A stretch of 64,000 bases of DNA, taken from contig VXAZ01009368.1 of NCBI GenBank assembly GCA_013399875.1, positions 959,086-1,023,085 of the forward strand, given 5' to 3'. Each line of letters begins with the position of its first letter. Position 1 is the first letter of the stretch. A model generated the notes under the pieces. It searched no databases and had not been told where the DNA came from. It saw nothing but the letters and a program-made list of their open reading frames with translations. Source of the stretch: Gymnorhina tibicen. Its lineage: Eukaryota; Chordata; Aves; Passeriformes; Artamidae. Positions 12,693 to 23,231 of the stretch are shown in pieces. A program made the position numbers and the translations under genes.

Positions 12693-13458
12693 TACAGAGT
12701 GGTACAAAATCCAGTTGGAGGCCAGTAGCTAGTGGTGTACCCTAAGGGTCAGTACATACGATCAGAGTGTGTCCTAAGCAAGTTTTCAGATGGTGCAAAA
12801 CTGGGAGAAGTGCCTGATGGGCTATAGGAGCGTGGTGCCCCCCAGAGAGACCTCCACAGGCCGAAGAAATGGGCTGACAGGAACCTCATAAAGTTCAAAA
12901 AGGAGTGCAGAGTCCTGTGCCTGGGAGGAACAATCCTGTGCATGAATAAATGCTGGGGGACACCCAGCTGGAAAGCAGCTCAGCAGAAAAAGATCTGGTG
13001 GTCCTGGTGATGAACATGAGCCAGAGAAGTGCCCTTGCTGTAAAGAAGGCCGCTGGAATCTTGGACAACATTTGGCTGAGCAAGATGGCTTGCTTAGCCC
13101 AGAGAAGAGAAGGCTCAGCGGGGAATCGTATCGATGTATATAAATGCCTGAAGGGAGGGTGCAAAAACGAGGGAGCCAGACTCTTTCAGTAGTGCCCAGT
13201 GACAGGACCAGAGGCTCTGGGCACAAAGTGAAACACAGGAAGCGTTGTCTGAATTTCAGAAAACACATTTTTACCCTGAGGGTGACCGAGCACTGGCATG
13301 GGTTCTCCAGAGAGGTTGAGGAGTCTTTATCCTTGGAGTTACTCAAAAGCCATCTGGACACAAACATGGACAACTTGCTGTAGGTGGCTCTGTTTGAATT
13401 GGAGTGTTGAACAAGACGACCTCCAACTTGAACCATTCTGTGATTCTGCAATTCTGCG
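12693..13458 (+). mobile_element. CR1 LINE fragment, 3' part of ORF2 plus tail
   Basis: A 5'-truncated chicken-repeat-1 retrotransposon in plus orientation. The translated pieces show the conserved end of the CR1 reverse-transcriptase ORF2. 12950-13192 reads ESSSAEKDLVVLV, then MSQRSALAVKKAAGIL and later VYKCLKGGC. 13144-13383 reads VVPSDRTRG, KHRKRCLNFRK, VTEHW and KSHLDTNM before its stop. These two parts are in different frames, so a frameshift lies near 13190, where a one-base loss also creates a stop. About 150 bp or more of the usual ORF2 end is missing around 13065-13095, and another gap lies near 12750-12765. The element ends with three 8-mers (13435-13458: ATTCTGTG, ATTCTGCA, ATTCTGCG), the typical CR1 tail. 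It is dead and fairly old. Confidence 0.93.
13435..13458 (+). repeat. CR1 3' terminal 8-mer repeats
   Basis: Three consecutive 8-base units, ATTCTGTG ATTCTGCA ATTCTGCG. CR1 elements end in this short microsatellite instead of poly-A, and it is thought to be the recognition site for the element's own reverse transcriptase. It fixes the 3' border of the CR1. Confidence 0.85.
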
Positions 13459-15329
13459 ACATGAAACTCTTGGAAATTTATCATGAGTAGAAATAACAAA
13501 CACACAGCCGTGCTCCAGATTTCATTCCTGTAGAGCTTGTGGCACAAAATCTCTGTTATTTCCCATGGAACACAGAAGCTTTCCTCTACAAGCAGTGGCA
13601 TTGGTAGTCTTTACCACCAAAATTAGTTCCTGGCTAGGCTTTACCATAATTTCACCCGGGATTTTCTCAATAGTACATGCCTGAATGCTCTTCATAGTCA
13701 GACCAATGATTCTGAAAAGCACCAGACCTATTCCACAAGCATTGCACAGAGACTCATCTTGTTCACATGTGCATGGCATAGCTGGTCTGTGTGTGCACAG
13801 AGTATATCACCAGGTTTCAAGATCTGTACTGCAGCTCAGCTAGAGGAATAGCTCTGTCTAGATGCTAGGACATCCTGGCATCTCTCCTGGCACCTATCAA
13901 CTTCCATTCATAAGAGTTCTGAGGTGTTAAAAACATGAAAAGTTTTGAGACACCATTTGCCTTTAATCTGGCACAATTTTTTCTAGAAGTTGAACATAAG
14001 TGGTATGGCAGTATTTTCAACGTCATTGAGAGTATTTTCAACATGTCGTGATGAGACATGGAATCTTGTAAATACTATAATGATTTACAAGGGTCAACAG
14101 AATGAAGTTAAAAATTATATTTTTTAATTAGGATGCCTGAACTCTCCTAGGGTTTATTCCCTAATTGCCATCATTACAGATTGAATTGTCAGCAAGGCTG
14201 AAGATCAGTATCCCAAAAACTTGCAGTACACAACACAGCTTAAGATGCCCATAAATAAAGACATATATTTTCTGACTGAAATGGAACATTATAATAATTT
14301 ACTTTGAATGCCTGAATAATAATGAGTAAAATGTGTCACCCAGTAATTCCCATGTCACACTGCTGAAGAACAATCAATCCATGCTTAAAATTTCCCTGCC
14401 TTGAGTAGATTACAAAACGAATCTTCCTATTTTGAAGAAACACCGAGAAAAAAAGAATAAATGAAAAAAATATTTTAAAAAGCCAGAAATTTTACTTATT
14501 ACATTTTGGTACAAAAAATTTATACATATATATATATTTTTAACCTCAAATTAGTTTTCATTTTGTAGTTGCATTTAAAGGAGTAAACCCAAATAATTCA
14601 CTCAATAATTTAACTTGTCATCTGTGGACTCTGTGACTTCTGGCAAGTCTTAAAACCTCAGCTTATACCACAGATGCAATAGTTTCTCTCAGTGTCTACT
14701 GCAGTGTACTTATAAGAACTGGAAAAACAGAGCCCATAAGCAACCAGAAGAAGTAAACAAACAGGCACAGAAGTGCTATCTTTCTCCTTATATAATGATG
14801 TAGGGTGCAATTACATTTTATTATCCTTTGTGAGGGATTAGAGAAGTCAGTTGTGACTTCAGAGTTAGTCATATCATCATCCAAAACATATGGTAACAAC
14901 AAAAACATCAATGGCATCTACTGTGTTCTGCAGCCCAAGTAACAACATTCTCTCCTTCCCTGTGATAAGCTATAAGGCCAATACTTCATTGTATTCCAAT
15001 CCAACATATTTCCACATGTAGAATCCTGGGGTTTTTTGTGGAACATTTGCTATACCAAATCCTAAAAACATTCACTCAGCAGGGCTGAAGTGAATATCAT
15101 TAAAGATTGTTCTGCAGTTCTCTAGAATATGGACATTTTTCCCTCTATTTTTGACACAAGGTTCATGAGATCTTTGGGCTTTCTTTGAAAAAGTCTCCAT
15201 CTTTCACAGTATGTACTCAGCATGAGGTTACCATCTTTATCTGACCTGTACCTCATCTGTTCATGTTCTTACATAACATTTGTCAGATACAACACTGACC
15301 AGTGCAATAAAGCACATCTTCTTTGTTTC
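13459..15329. other. Unique AT-rich non-coding DNA
   Basis: Nothing recognisable as a gene. The stretch includes an A-rich patch (14445-14480) and a TA-rich simple repeat (14519-14537). The 259-codon frame on the minus strand that runs from 13601 back into the CR1 is an antisense shadow of the CR1 and not a gene. Confidence 0.6.
14519..14537. repeat. Short TA dinucleotide repeat
   Basis: A run of alternating T and A with one C (TTTATACATATATATATAT). Simple sequence, possibly polymorphic. Confidence 0.7.
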
Positions 15330-15634
15330 AAGATTCCAAATGTTCCTCCCCCAGCTTTATATGCTGGAATGGTGTTATATGGTGGGGAATATCCCTTTGT
15401 CAGTTGGGCTCAGCTGTCCCGGCTCTGTCTCCTCCCAAATTCTTGGGCACCTACACCCTGCTTACTGGTGGGGTGTGGTAAGAAACAAAAAAAGCCTTGA
15501 TGCTGTGTAAGCACTGCTCAGCAATAACAAAAACATTCCTGTGTTATCAACCCTGTGTTCAGCACAAATCCAAAACACAGCCCCACACAAGCTACTGTGA
15601 AGAAAATTAACTCCACCCCGGCCAAAATCACCAC
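15330..15634 (-). mobile_element. Partial ERV-L-type LTR, reverse orientation
   Basis: Reading the minus strand from 15634 down to 15330 gives the U3 half of the same LTR family as 7741-8329. It shows GAGTTAATTTTCTTCACAG, then a GGGGCTGTGTTTTGGATTTG block, a GTTATTGCTGAGCAGTGCTT block, and GGGATATTCC before a TATA-like TATAAAG. The TGT start is degraded (15634 side) and the R-U5 half past the TATA region is missing on the left. No matching target duplication is visible. It is a truncated, older relative of the complete solo LTR. Confidence 0.85.
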
Positions 15635-18606
15635 TCTTCCATATCTTCGTGTATATGTAGTTAAATACATGTAATTGTAAATTCTTTTCCCATTTGTATT
15701 TTCTTCCCATGCTTGTATTTTCTTATGTTGAAATAACAGAAAATCTTAGAAAATTAGAATGCAATTAATTTTTGTTTTTATTGTCCAGTGTGTCATCACT
15801 AGCCTCACTTCTGAGGAAAAGGTGTGCATGACTTCCATCAAAGAGAGATTCTTGGTCTTAGTCTTAGTCAGCACTGCATTTCCTGTGTTCATTGACAGTA
15901 CTTTTCTGTACACATTTTCAAAGAGATCTATGCAGTGCAAATCTGTGATCATGAAATTCAGCACTGATAAGTGGCTTCTAATTGACAAACTTTTTCATAT
16001 CTAGCTCAAATAATTGTATCTCTTTCCTTTAGTGTGTTTTTGCAGAAATGATGAACAAGTCTCTCAGGAACACCTGCATGTGTTTCATGTCTCTCCACTG
16101 ACTGATTGACAAGAAGGTTCCATGCCATCCTTGCTGATAAGTGCTTCAGTATTTGCTGGTGTTTTCTTTCCTGACTAAAAAAGTTCCAAACAGTTTAGAA
16201 GTTGCTGGACTGCAGTGTTTGTGTTTACAAGAGGAAATGCCACTGTCTGATGAAAATGCACACAGCTAGAGGTAAATGACTGCAGGTGCGCAGTGTGAGG
16301 TGTCAGGCTAGAAGTAAATCTAGACAATGCAATTAACTAGGGACAGTTTTTTCACCCCAGATTTTTCTCTATTTAGTTGCTAGCCCTAGATAGAATATTG
16401 TATTTTGAAAAGAGGCGGCAGTTATTGACACTTTGACTCTTTTTTTTTTAGGATACTTCTCCTTTCCCAGTGTGTTCTTGAATGCATGAGGAAATTCAGC
16501 CTGTATTGAAATCAGTTACTTGTGCAAAGATTGACAATATTGAAACCATTTGGTTTGAATGTCTTAATTTGAAAATAACCTGGAGGCACTTATTAGACTT
16601 ACTTTTCTTGTAAGTATTTGATTCACAGCTGCTGAAAAAGGTTTCATCACATATGAAACTTGGGGCATCTGCTTTGTCATGTCAGAATGACAATTGGGTT
16701 GGATGCCAGGATGACATGGAATAACATGAAACAATCCATCCAGCTGCATGGAAATTGTTTAAGTGCTTCTCTTGTGAGCATAACAGTATCCAGTGGAAAG
16801 AGAAAAATCTGTGCAGACCATGAAACAGATGTTATCTAATTCCTCTTCTTCTCTGAATGCCCATAGGTGCAAAAAACCTGTGGCTCTTCAGATCCTATTC
16901 TATTGTATGGCAGCAAAGGAGAATAAGCTCTGCAATGACCAGCCGGAGTTTCTACTGTTCTATGCTGAGAGCAAAATGGAAAATAGGGGCAGAGTTTGTA
17001 GCTTTTCTTTTCTCCTTACAAGTGTATATAAGTTATTTTTGCAACACTCCCTTTGTAGGGACAGCAGTCACTTTCATTTTTGTGCTCATAAAATAACATT
17101 TCTTTTCATTCCACAAATTGATCTTGAAGCATTGTCAGGTGCTATATTAATATATGGATATTTATTGTGCATGAGACCTTTATTAACTAAGCCTGAAGAA
17201 ATAGGGCAAATAGTAAGCTGGAAATGCCTGGTTTCCTTAAGAAGAATGTCTTCAAAGATCTGAAGAATGTTTTGAACACCTGAGACAACTAAAATTTGCT
17301 TCATGTCATTTGAGTAGATACTAACGCTGTACAGAAACCTGGTTTTGCAATGTAACCAAGTTTTCCAATATGGAAGAGAACACAGAGTGCTAGTCTTAAC
17401 TCAGGTTTAAATTAGTCAAAAAGAATTTTTTTCTTATACCTTCCATTCAGGGTTATAACACGGCCAATTCCGATGTGCTGATTTTTTCCCAAAAGTGTAT
17501 AATCATGATTTCTACTACTGTTACTTAGAGCCACTTTTTCTTTCTTTGTATAGAACACATGTACACATAGCACAGACTGACATATCATTATCAAAATTTT
17601 GTAGGCAAAATTGATGCCTCCTTGGCAAACCTACTATTTCTGATATGTTGGAAAGCCCTCTTTTTAAGTATCTTCTCCTCTGTTTGCTCAGTTCATTCCA
17701 AACCATCAGCTATTTTTGACAACATAGCTTTTCAAAAGCTTTTTGTTCAAACAAGTTCCTTTGTCACACATATAAATTTCTCATTATGTTATCTGGATTT
17801 ATATTACAAGTTCTGAAGGGAATGTCCCTGGGTATTTTCCCTGTAAGAAAGTAAATTATAATTGTATGTGATATTTCAAAGATGAGGGGAAATGTTACAG
17901 GTAAGAATTAAGACAGACTTTTAGAATTCAACAAGAAACTGAGCAACAAGAAACCTCCTTCCTTAGTTATGTCTGCCATTAATCTGAAATGGTAGGCCTG
18001 AAAAAAGGCAACCTCAAACTTGGAAGAGACTAGATTCATGTATTCCATAATTCCTTCAACTTCAGTGGCACATTCCACCACTACAATGGACTAAAGACAA
18101 AAATCCTTCTGAATTACAATGTGTACTTGTTAAACTCTGACTTTGTGTGCACATCAAAAGGTTTCTGAACACCAATGTCCCTTATTTATCTTTCCTCTTT
18201 CTGTTGTGTAATGCTCCTATATTTTTAAATGACATAGTCACACAAGAATCAGTGGGACCTTACAAAACCCCAGCAGGGCAATATGCTTTGTAACACATTG
18301 AAGGATGCTTACATTTTAGCAAAAATACAAAAAGACTTGTAATTGGAATAATTTTCCTTTATAGTCTATTAATAAAAATATTATAGGCTTTCTTCTGTCT
18401 TTCAGAATGCCTTGCTCAGTGCCTCAGGATTCCCTTTGTTCACAGTCAATGCCTAAAAGATTGCTTCTCTTATTGAACTGATTTTCCTTTCTATTACAGA
18501 ATTGTAAAAATTGTTCATCTAGGAAAAAAAAATCCATCATTTTTCTGTAAACTATCTTAGATTCACTGTACTTAACAGGTAACATGGATTTAAATGGAGG
18601 AATGTA
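15635..18606. other. Unique non-coding DNA
   Basis: No gene or repeat recognised. The longest open frame (16793-17263, plus, 156 codons) starts at an ATG with no supporting context. It is rich in aromatic and basic residues with no domain that I recognise, so I treat it as chance. Composition is AT-rich throughout. Confidence 0.55.
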
Positions 18607-18760
18607 GGCTGTCCAGGCAAGTGGTTGAATCACCAACTCTGCAAGTATTTAAAAGATGTGTAGATGTGGTGCTTAGGAACATGGTTTAGTGGTGGATTTG
18701 CAGTGTTAGGTTTATAGTTGGGCTTGATGGTCTTAAAGGTCTTTTCTAATCAAAACAAAA
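18607..18760 (+). mobile_element. CR1 LINE 3' end, short fragment
   Basis: About 150 bp matches the end of a CR1: GTCCAGGCAAGTGGTTGAAT (the degraded ...PREVVES-type ORF2 end), GTATTTAAAAGATGTGTAGA, TGGTTTAGTGGTGGATTTG, then GGCTTGATGGTCTTAAAGGT. This wording differs from the CR1 at 12693, so the two belong to different subfamilies. The 8-mer tail is absent or eroded after CTTTTCTAATC. Orientation is plus. It is too short to date or assign. Confidence 0.9.
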
Positions 18761-20298
18761 AGCAGCTGCTAAGTGCTGCACAAATATAGGGTGGACAGGA
18801 ATATTACAGTATCAATTCAAGGGAATTTTGGCCAAATCTTTTCTAAAATTTGGCCAAAACAGAACAGTGGGCTCATATTTCTTGTGGTTTTTAGTGTACA
18901 TGATACTTAAATTACAGGTCTCCATCCCTACAAGAACGAGTATAATGCTATGCTGCTGCAAAGCAGAGTGGTTTTTCTAAGTGCATACATGACTTGGATG
19001 GATTTTGATTTTACATTTGAAGATATCTAGCAACACTGGATGTGCAGAATCTCTTTCAGGTGCAGTATTAACTTGTGAAAACACCTAAAAATCATGCAGA
19101 TTTTGTCCAAAAAACTATTTGTTGGACTTGCAGTATTTCTGCTCCAGGTGATTTGCCAGGGTTAATCCACAGAATCAATGTGCACACAAGAACTTTCTTG
19201 CCCCAGGACTTTTGAAATAGCAGAACTCTGATTCTCTGACTAGCTGCTTTTTCTAACATGGTATCAGCTCCTAAATTTATATCACAGATGACTAAGAACA
19301 GTTGAGATGTATCTTAAAAATGTACAGAAAATACTGCAAGAGTAGCCAAACTGTAATGTTCCCAAATTGTGGGTTTGCTGATGAGGGACTATAAATACCT
19401 GCAAAACACTTTGTGAGTAAATTCTCCTGCATAGTATTTCAAGTTCACCCAAGAGATATTACTCTTTCTCATTCATGCTATGGACAATAACTTGAGAATA
19501 GAATTACAAGTTGTTTATGCTCCTGTGTCTTTTTTTCCTGGACTTCTTAGATTCCTGCAGATGAAAAGATGAACTGGTGTCTGAGTGTGTGTTTCTCATA
19601 AATAACTCCAGTTGTAGCCAGCAATTCTAAATATCAGATGTTCTTCTCCCATTCTTTAGTCATCAGTAGGTATAAGTAATGTTTAATCAAGGTATAACTC
19701 ATTTGATAGTTCAGAATAAACATAAGCATTGTGAATGTCATCATTCCAGGCCTTGAAAAAGTGAAGTTTTATAACAGTGCTAGAAGATGCATCAGCATAG
19801 AACTAGAACAGCAGACAGATCCTACAGCCATCTTTACCAAGAAAATTATATACAGGCATCATAAATTGGAAAGCTTTTCTACCATTACTTATTCAAATAC
19901 AAGGGAGAAAATGCAGTTTTGGTACAGAACAGAATTTTGTGAACTGGTCCACACACAGACGGTTTGTGTTCAGTTTTGAGCATAAAGGCACACACTTGAG
20001 GCATGCAAGTGCAGATACATGTCTGAAAGGGGTGTATAAATTCAACGTGGTAGGTCTGCAGCACAACCAAAACCCACAGACAACAAGAACAGCCTCAATG
20101 ACACTATTAAAATTCAAATGTACAAATGGAATAAACATCCTTTAACCTTTGAATGTCTAAAAATACAGATAATATGCATTATTGATAGCTTATTCAAGTG
20201 ATATTCTATCATTACTGAAGCTGGTGGAGACAATGCTTGAGAAGGCAAGGATGATAACTTAATACTTTATGTTTAAGCTTGTCTATGTTATAGCTGGT

Positions 20299-20347
20299 AA
20301 AAAAACCCAAACAAACCCCCAACCAACCAGCCAAAAACCAGCAAAAT
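20299..20347. repeat. A/C-rich low-complexity tract
   Basis: Nearly 50 bases made almost only of A and C (runs such as CCCAAACAAACCCCCAACC), with two G interruptions. The complementary strand is T/G-rich. Low complexity, no unit length that repeats exactly. Confidence 0.7.
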
Positions 20348-22017
20348 ATCTAAACCTGAGAACATTAAATAACACTATAAGAATGAATACATGTAATTTA
20401 AATTAGGAATGCGTACTTTCTTCAGGAAAACTCTTTGAAGCTGAATTTCCCAAGCTTTGCCAGGTAGCAAGCTCCTGCTAGTTGTCAAGAAGTAACACTC
20501 GTGACCAAAAGTGGAAGGAACATATAGATGGTATTTCAACATACCAAGAAAAATTTTCCTCTAGATGTTTGAAACTAACTATCAGAATTGAAAAGGCAGG
20601 TGAAAACAAAATCCACAATCAGTAATATTGGAAAAGTTGATATTAAATCTGCACTTTAGAGTTCCTTGAAAAGACCCGTAGATCCTGTAACATCTAAGGA
20701 AATAATCTTAGTAGAGTCCTTCTTACTGTTCCTTGGCTATATAGGTCCTTGAAGATCCTACTTCACTGTGTGACGTAGCTGAAAGTGAAAATCGGTAGTC
20801 CTTTCTCTGTGCTAGGATCATACTTAGAGGAATTTTTAGTGTCAAGAGTTAAAAAGAAAAGACTAGCTTTCTGTTCTTGGTCAATGACTACAATACAAAT
20901 GAAAGAGTGAATACTGTAAATTTAGAGCTATGACAGTCGCTGAAGCATAAGAGATCAAATGAAAGAAGTAATATCAAATGTAACTCAGTAAGAAAAAACA
21001 AAATGCATCCTGTGAATGTAAACAGATATGATCGATCAATCATTTATGGTGCCGCTTGGTCTTCCTGAGGTTGTGGTTCTAGCAAGGTCAACAACTAGAT
21101 CCAAGGGCCCTGATTATGAATCCTAGGTGTCCCTTTTCATTGCAGTACATCCAAAGTGGATTGTAAAACATCTCCTGCTAACTATGTGTTTGAATTAGAA
21201 ATGGGTGGATCTGTTGGAAGGTGGTCCCCACCACTTTGTTCTTTTATGAGATTCCCCACTGGGCACTGCAATGACTAAAATACAACTAGATTTTACTCAC
21301 TCAGCATCTGACTGTTGGAATTCCAGCTTACACCATTTACTTTTTAACCCTATTTTTATACCTGCCCTGCACACCTTAGAGATTCTACTTTGGATGAAAA
21401 GACAACATGTACTTCCTTACTCATGCAACTCTTCCACATATTGTTTTCAGACAGAGCTTTGCTGAAAGGAAGATGAAAGCAACTCAAATGTAGATTGAAG
21501 ATCTGTAAAGAGTACTGTGCTACATGTCAGCTTTGAATAACTTTAAAGCTGAACTCTTTAAAGTTGCCTGACTGTATGATAGGATAGGCCTGTGGCAACC
21601 TGCATGGATTATTTACTTTTAAGCCTTTTTAGAAGTACGTCTTATTTATCTTTCATATCATATACTTCAGTTTTCTTTTTTTGTATGCAACAATATTGAT
21701 AAAATTACACTTTTTAGAAACTGTGTTTTGAATGGAATTGAAAGAAACAAAAAGATATTTGAATGGACTAAATCAATGCACTAAATGCATAAAATGCAAT
21801 GCACACTCACAGTAAAATATGTTTTCTAGATTACAGCTTAGTAGAAATGGAAGGACAAAGCTTAGAAAACCAAAAGTTCTCCATTGTTTTTCAGCTTTAG
21901 TGCATGTTTCTTATTAAGAGTAAGCTTAATTTGAGAAACTGTAGGCTGCCATTGCCCCTAAACAGTTCTCCTTCAATAAAAAAACAAAGGTCTTTGAACC
22001 AAAATTAAATTGCTAGG

Positions 22018-22035
22018 AAAAAAAAAAAAAAAAAA
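22018..22035. repeat. Poly-A run of 18
   Basis: An uninterrupted run of 18 adenines with no retrocopied body or flanking duplication seen. Treated as a simple repeat. Confidence 0.8.
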
Positions 22036-22200
22036 GGAGTAAATCTTCAAGTGCATCTTTTCATTTCTGCCCCCAAAATGTGCTTCCTCTTATTTTATTT
22101 ATGTGACATTTTTGTCACAAGAAAGAACCCTGCGTCAAATGATTAAAACTGGTACATAAACTTTCAGAAGAAGATGTCCATAACTTATATCCAACTCTGA

Positions 22201-22445
22201 TAATTTGTTTTCTATCAGAAGGAGGCAACCAATCCAGTTGAGGGGTTAATCACGGATTTCTGGTTGTGCATGTGAATGAAAGTGGCCTGGGGGAAGGTTC
22301 TTACAAGGACCATGGACAGTTCCATGGCTGGCGCAGCCGCTGTTCTGGAGGGTGCCGACTACCAGCCCAGAGAGCAGGAGAGAGATTTCTTCAGGGACAT
22401 GGCTCTCCCCTTGGTCCTCCTGGTTATACACCCACGTTCACAAAC
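22201..22445. other. GC-richer segment of unknown origin
   Basis: This block is clearly richer in G and C than its neighbours and contains several CpGs (GGCGCAGCCGC, GTGCCGAC). Overlapping open frames run through it on both strands: plus 22276-22665 of 129 codons, minus 22246-22431 of 61. None resembles a family that I recognise. It also holds an inverted CCATGG pair (22311-22328). It could be an old LTR or retrocopy fragment, or a lone regulatory CpG patch. Confidence 0.3.
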
Positions 22446-22839
22446 AAAGATTCAGTGTCTTTTGTGTCATTACCGTATATTTTTCTACTCAACAATTATC
22501 CAAAAATTACTTCTTGCTTGTACTTCCTTTTGTCAATTGCAATTTAATTTTAAATTATTCGTTATCCACTCTCTCCACTTAAAAAAATTCACCCCTACAT
22601 CCAAATTTCTGATATCTCAGTGTGTCTATTGTCACTTTTCTTTTCAGTTCTTTGGCATTTTCTAATTCCTAGACTGAGTACTTCCTGTGATAGCTATGGT
22701 ATGGTAGGTTCTCTTTCCTGTCCTGGTAATCCTCCCTACTACTGTGCTCCCCACCTATCCATCAGTAGGATGAAAACAATTCACAGAGATTCATTCACTA
22801 AAATTCTTCTTCTTTGTTGGCCATAAATATAAATTACCC

Positions 22840-23231
22840 ACAGAATCACAGAGTTGCCAAGGTTGGAAGACCTTTAAGTTCATCTAGTCTAATCTTCCAC
22901 CTAATACCACCATAACCACTCCTAAACCATAGCCCCAAGTGCCACATCCAGAGACCTCTTGAAAACTCCACCATCACCCTGGATAAGTTATTCCAATGCC
23001 CAGCCACTTTTTCAGTGAAAATATGTTTTCTAATACCTAACCTGAACCTCCCCTCATACAGCTTAAACCCTCTTCCTCTCATCCTTTCACTTAAGAATGT
23101 CAGAAGAGACCAACCCCACTTCACCACCTCCTCCTTTCAGGCAGTTGTAAAGAGTGAAAAGGTCTCCCCTGAGCCTCCTTTTCTCCAGGCTAAACACCCC
23201 CAGCTCCCTCAGCCGCTCCTCACAAGACATG
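22840..23231 (-). mobile_element. CR1 LINE 3' fragment, reverse orientation
   Basis: The plus strand shows the reverse complement of a CR1 end. It starts CAGAATCACAGAGTTGCCAA, then GGTTGGAAGACCTTTAAG, and passes through CTGAACCTCCCCTCATACAG, GGTCTCCCCTGAGCCTCC, TTTTCTCCAGGCTAAACACC and CAGCTCCCTCAGCCGCTCCT. On the minus strand this is the last ~130 codons of ORF2 plus the 3' end. The minus frame 23127-22846 translates as RMRGRGFKLYEGRFRLGIRK followed by VAGHWNNLSRV, a degraded form of the usual ...EHWNRLPREV end. It is 5'-truncated near 23231, inside ORF2. A different CR1 subfamily from the copy at 12693. Confidence 0.93.

Larger units (their letters stand above)
18761..22200. other. Unique non-coding DNA
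   Basis: I recognise no gene or transposon. A CA-rich low-complexity tract lies at 20299-20347 and an 18-A run at 22018-22035. Near 21035 an ATCAATCA word followed by TTTATGG resembles a PBX/HOX site, which is weak on its own. Confidence 0.55.

Noticed and set aside
12822..13601. 259-codon open frame on the minus strand
   Set aside because: It is antisense to the CR1 ORF2 end and has no domain of its own. Long antisense frames are common over CR1 fragments.
7741..15634. 7741 and 15330 LTRs as the two ends of one provirus
   Set aside because: They point in opposite directions and the DNA between them has a CR1 and unique sequence but no gag, pol or env remnants.
16793..17263. 156-codon plus-strand frame beginning with ATG
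   Set aside because: No family resemblance, chance-like composition, no promoter or splice context.
22018..22035. Poly-A run as a retroposon tail
   Set aside because: No retrocopied body or flanking duplication could be found on either side.
22276..22665. 129-codon plus-strand frame in the GC-richer block
   Set aside because: Continues out of the GC-rich part into AT-rich DNA with hydrophobic low-complexity residues and no known domain.
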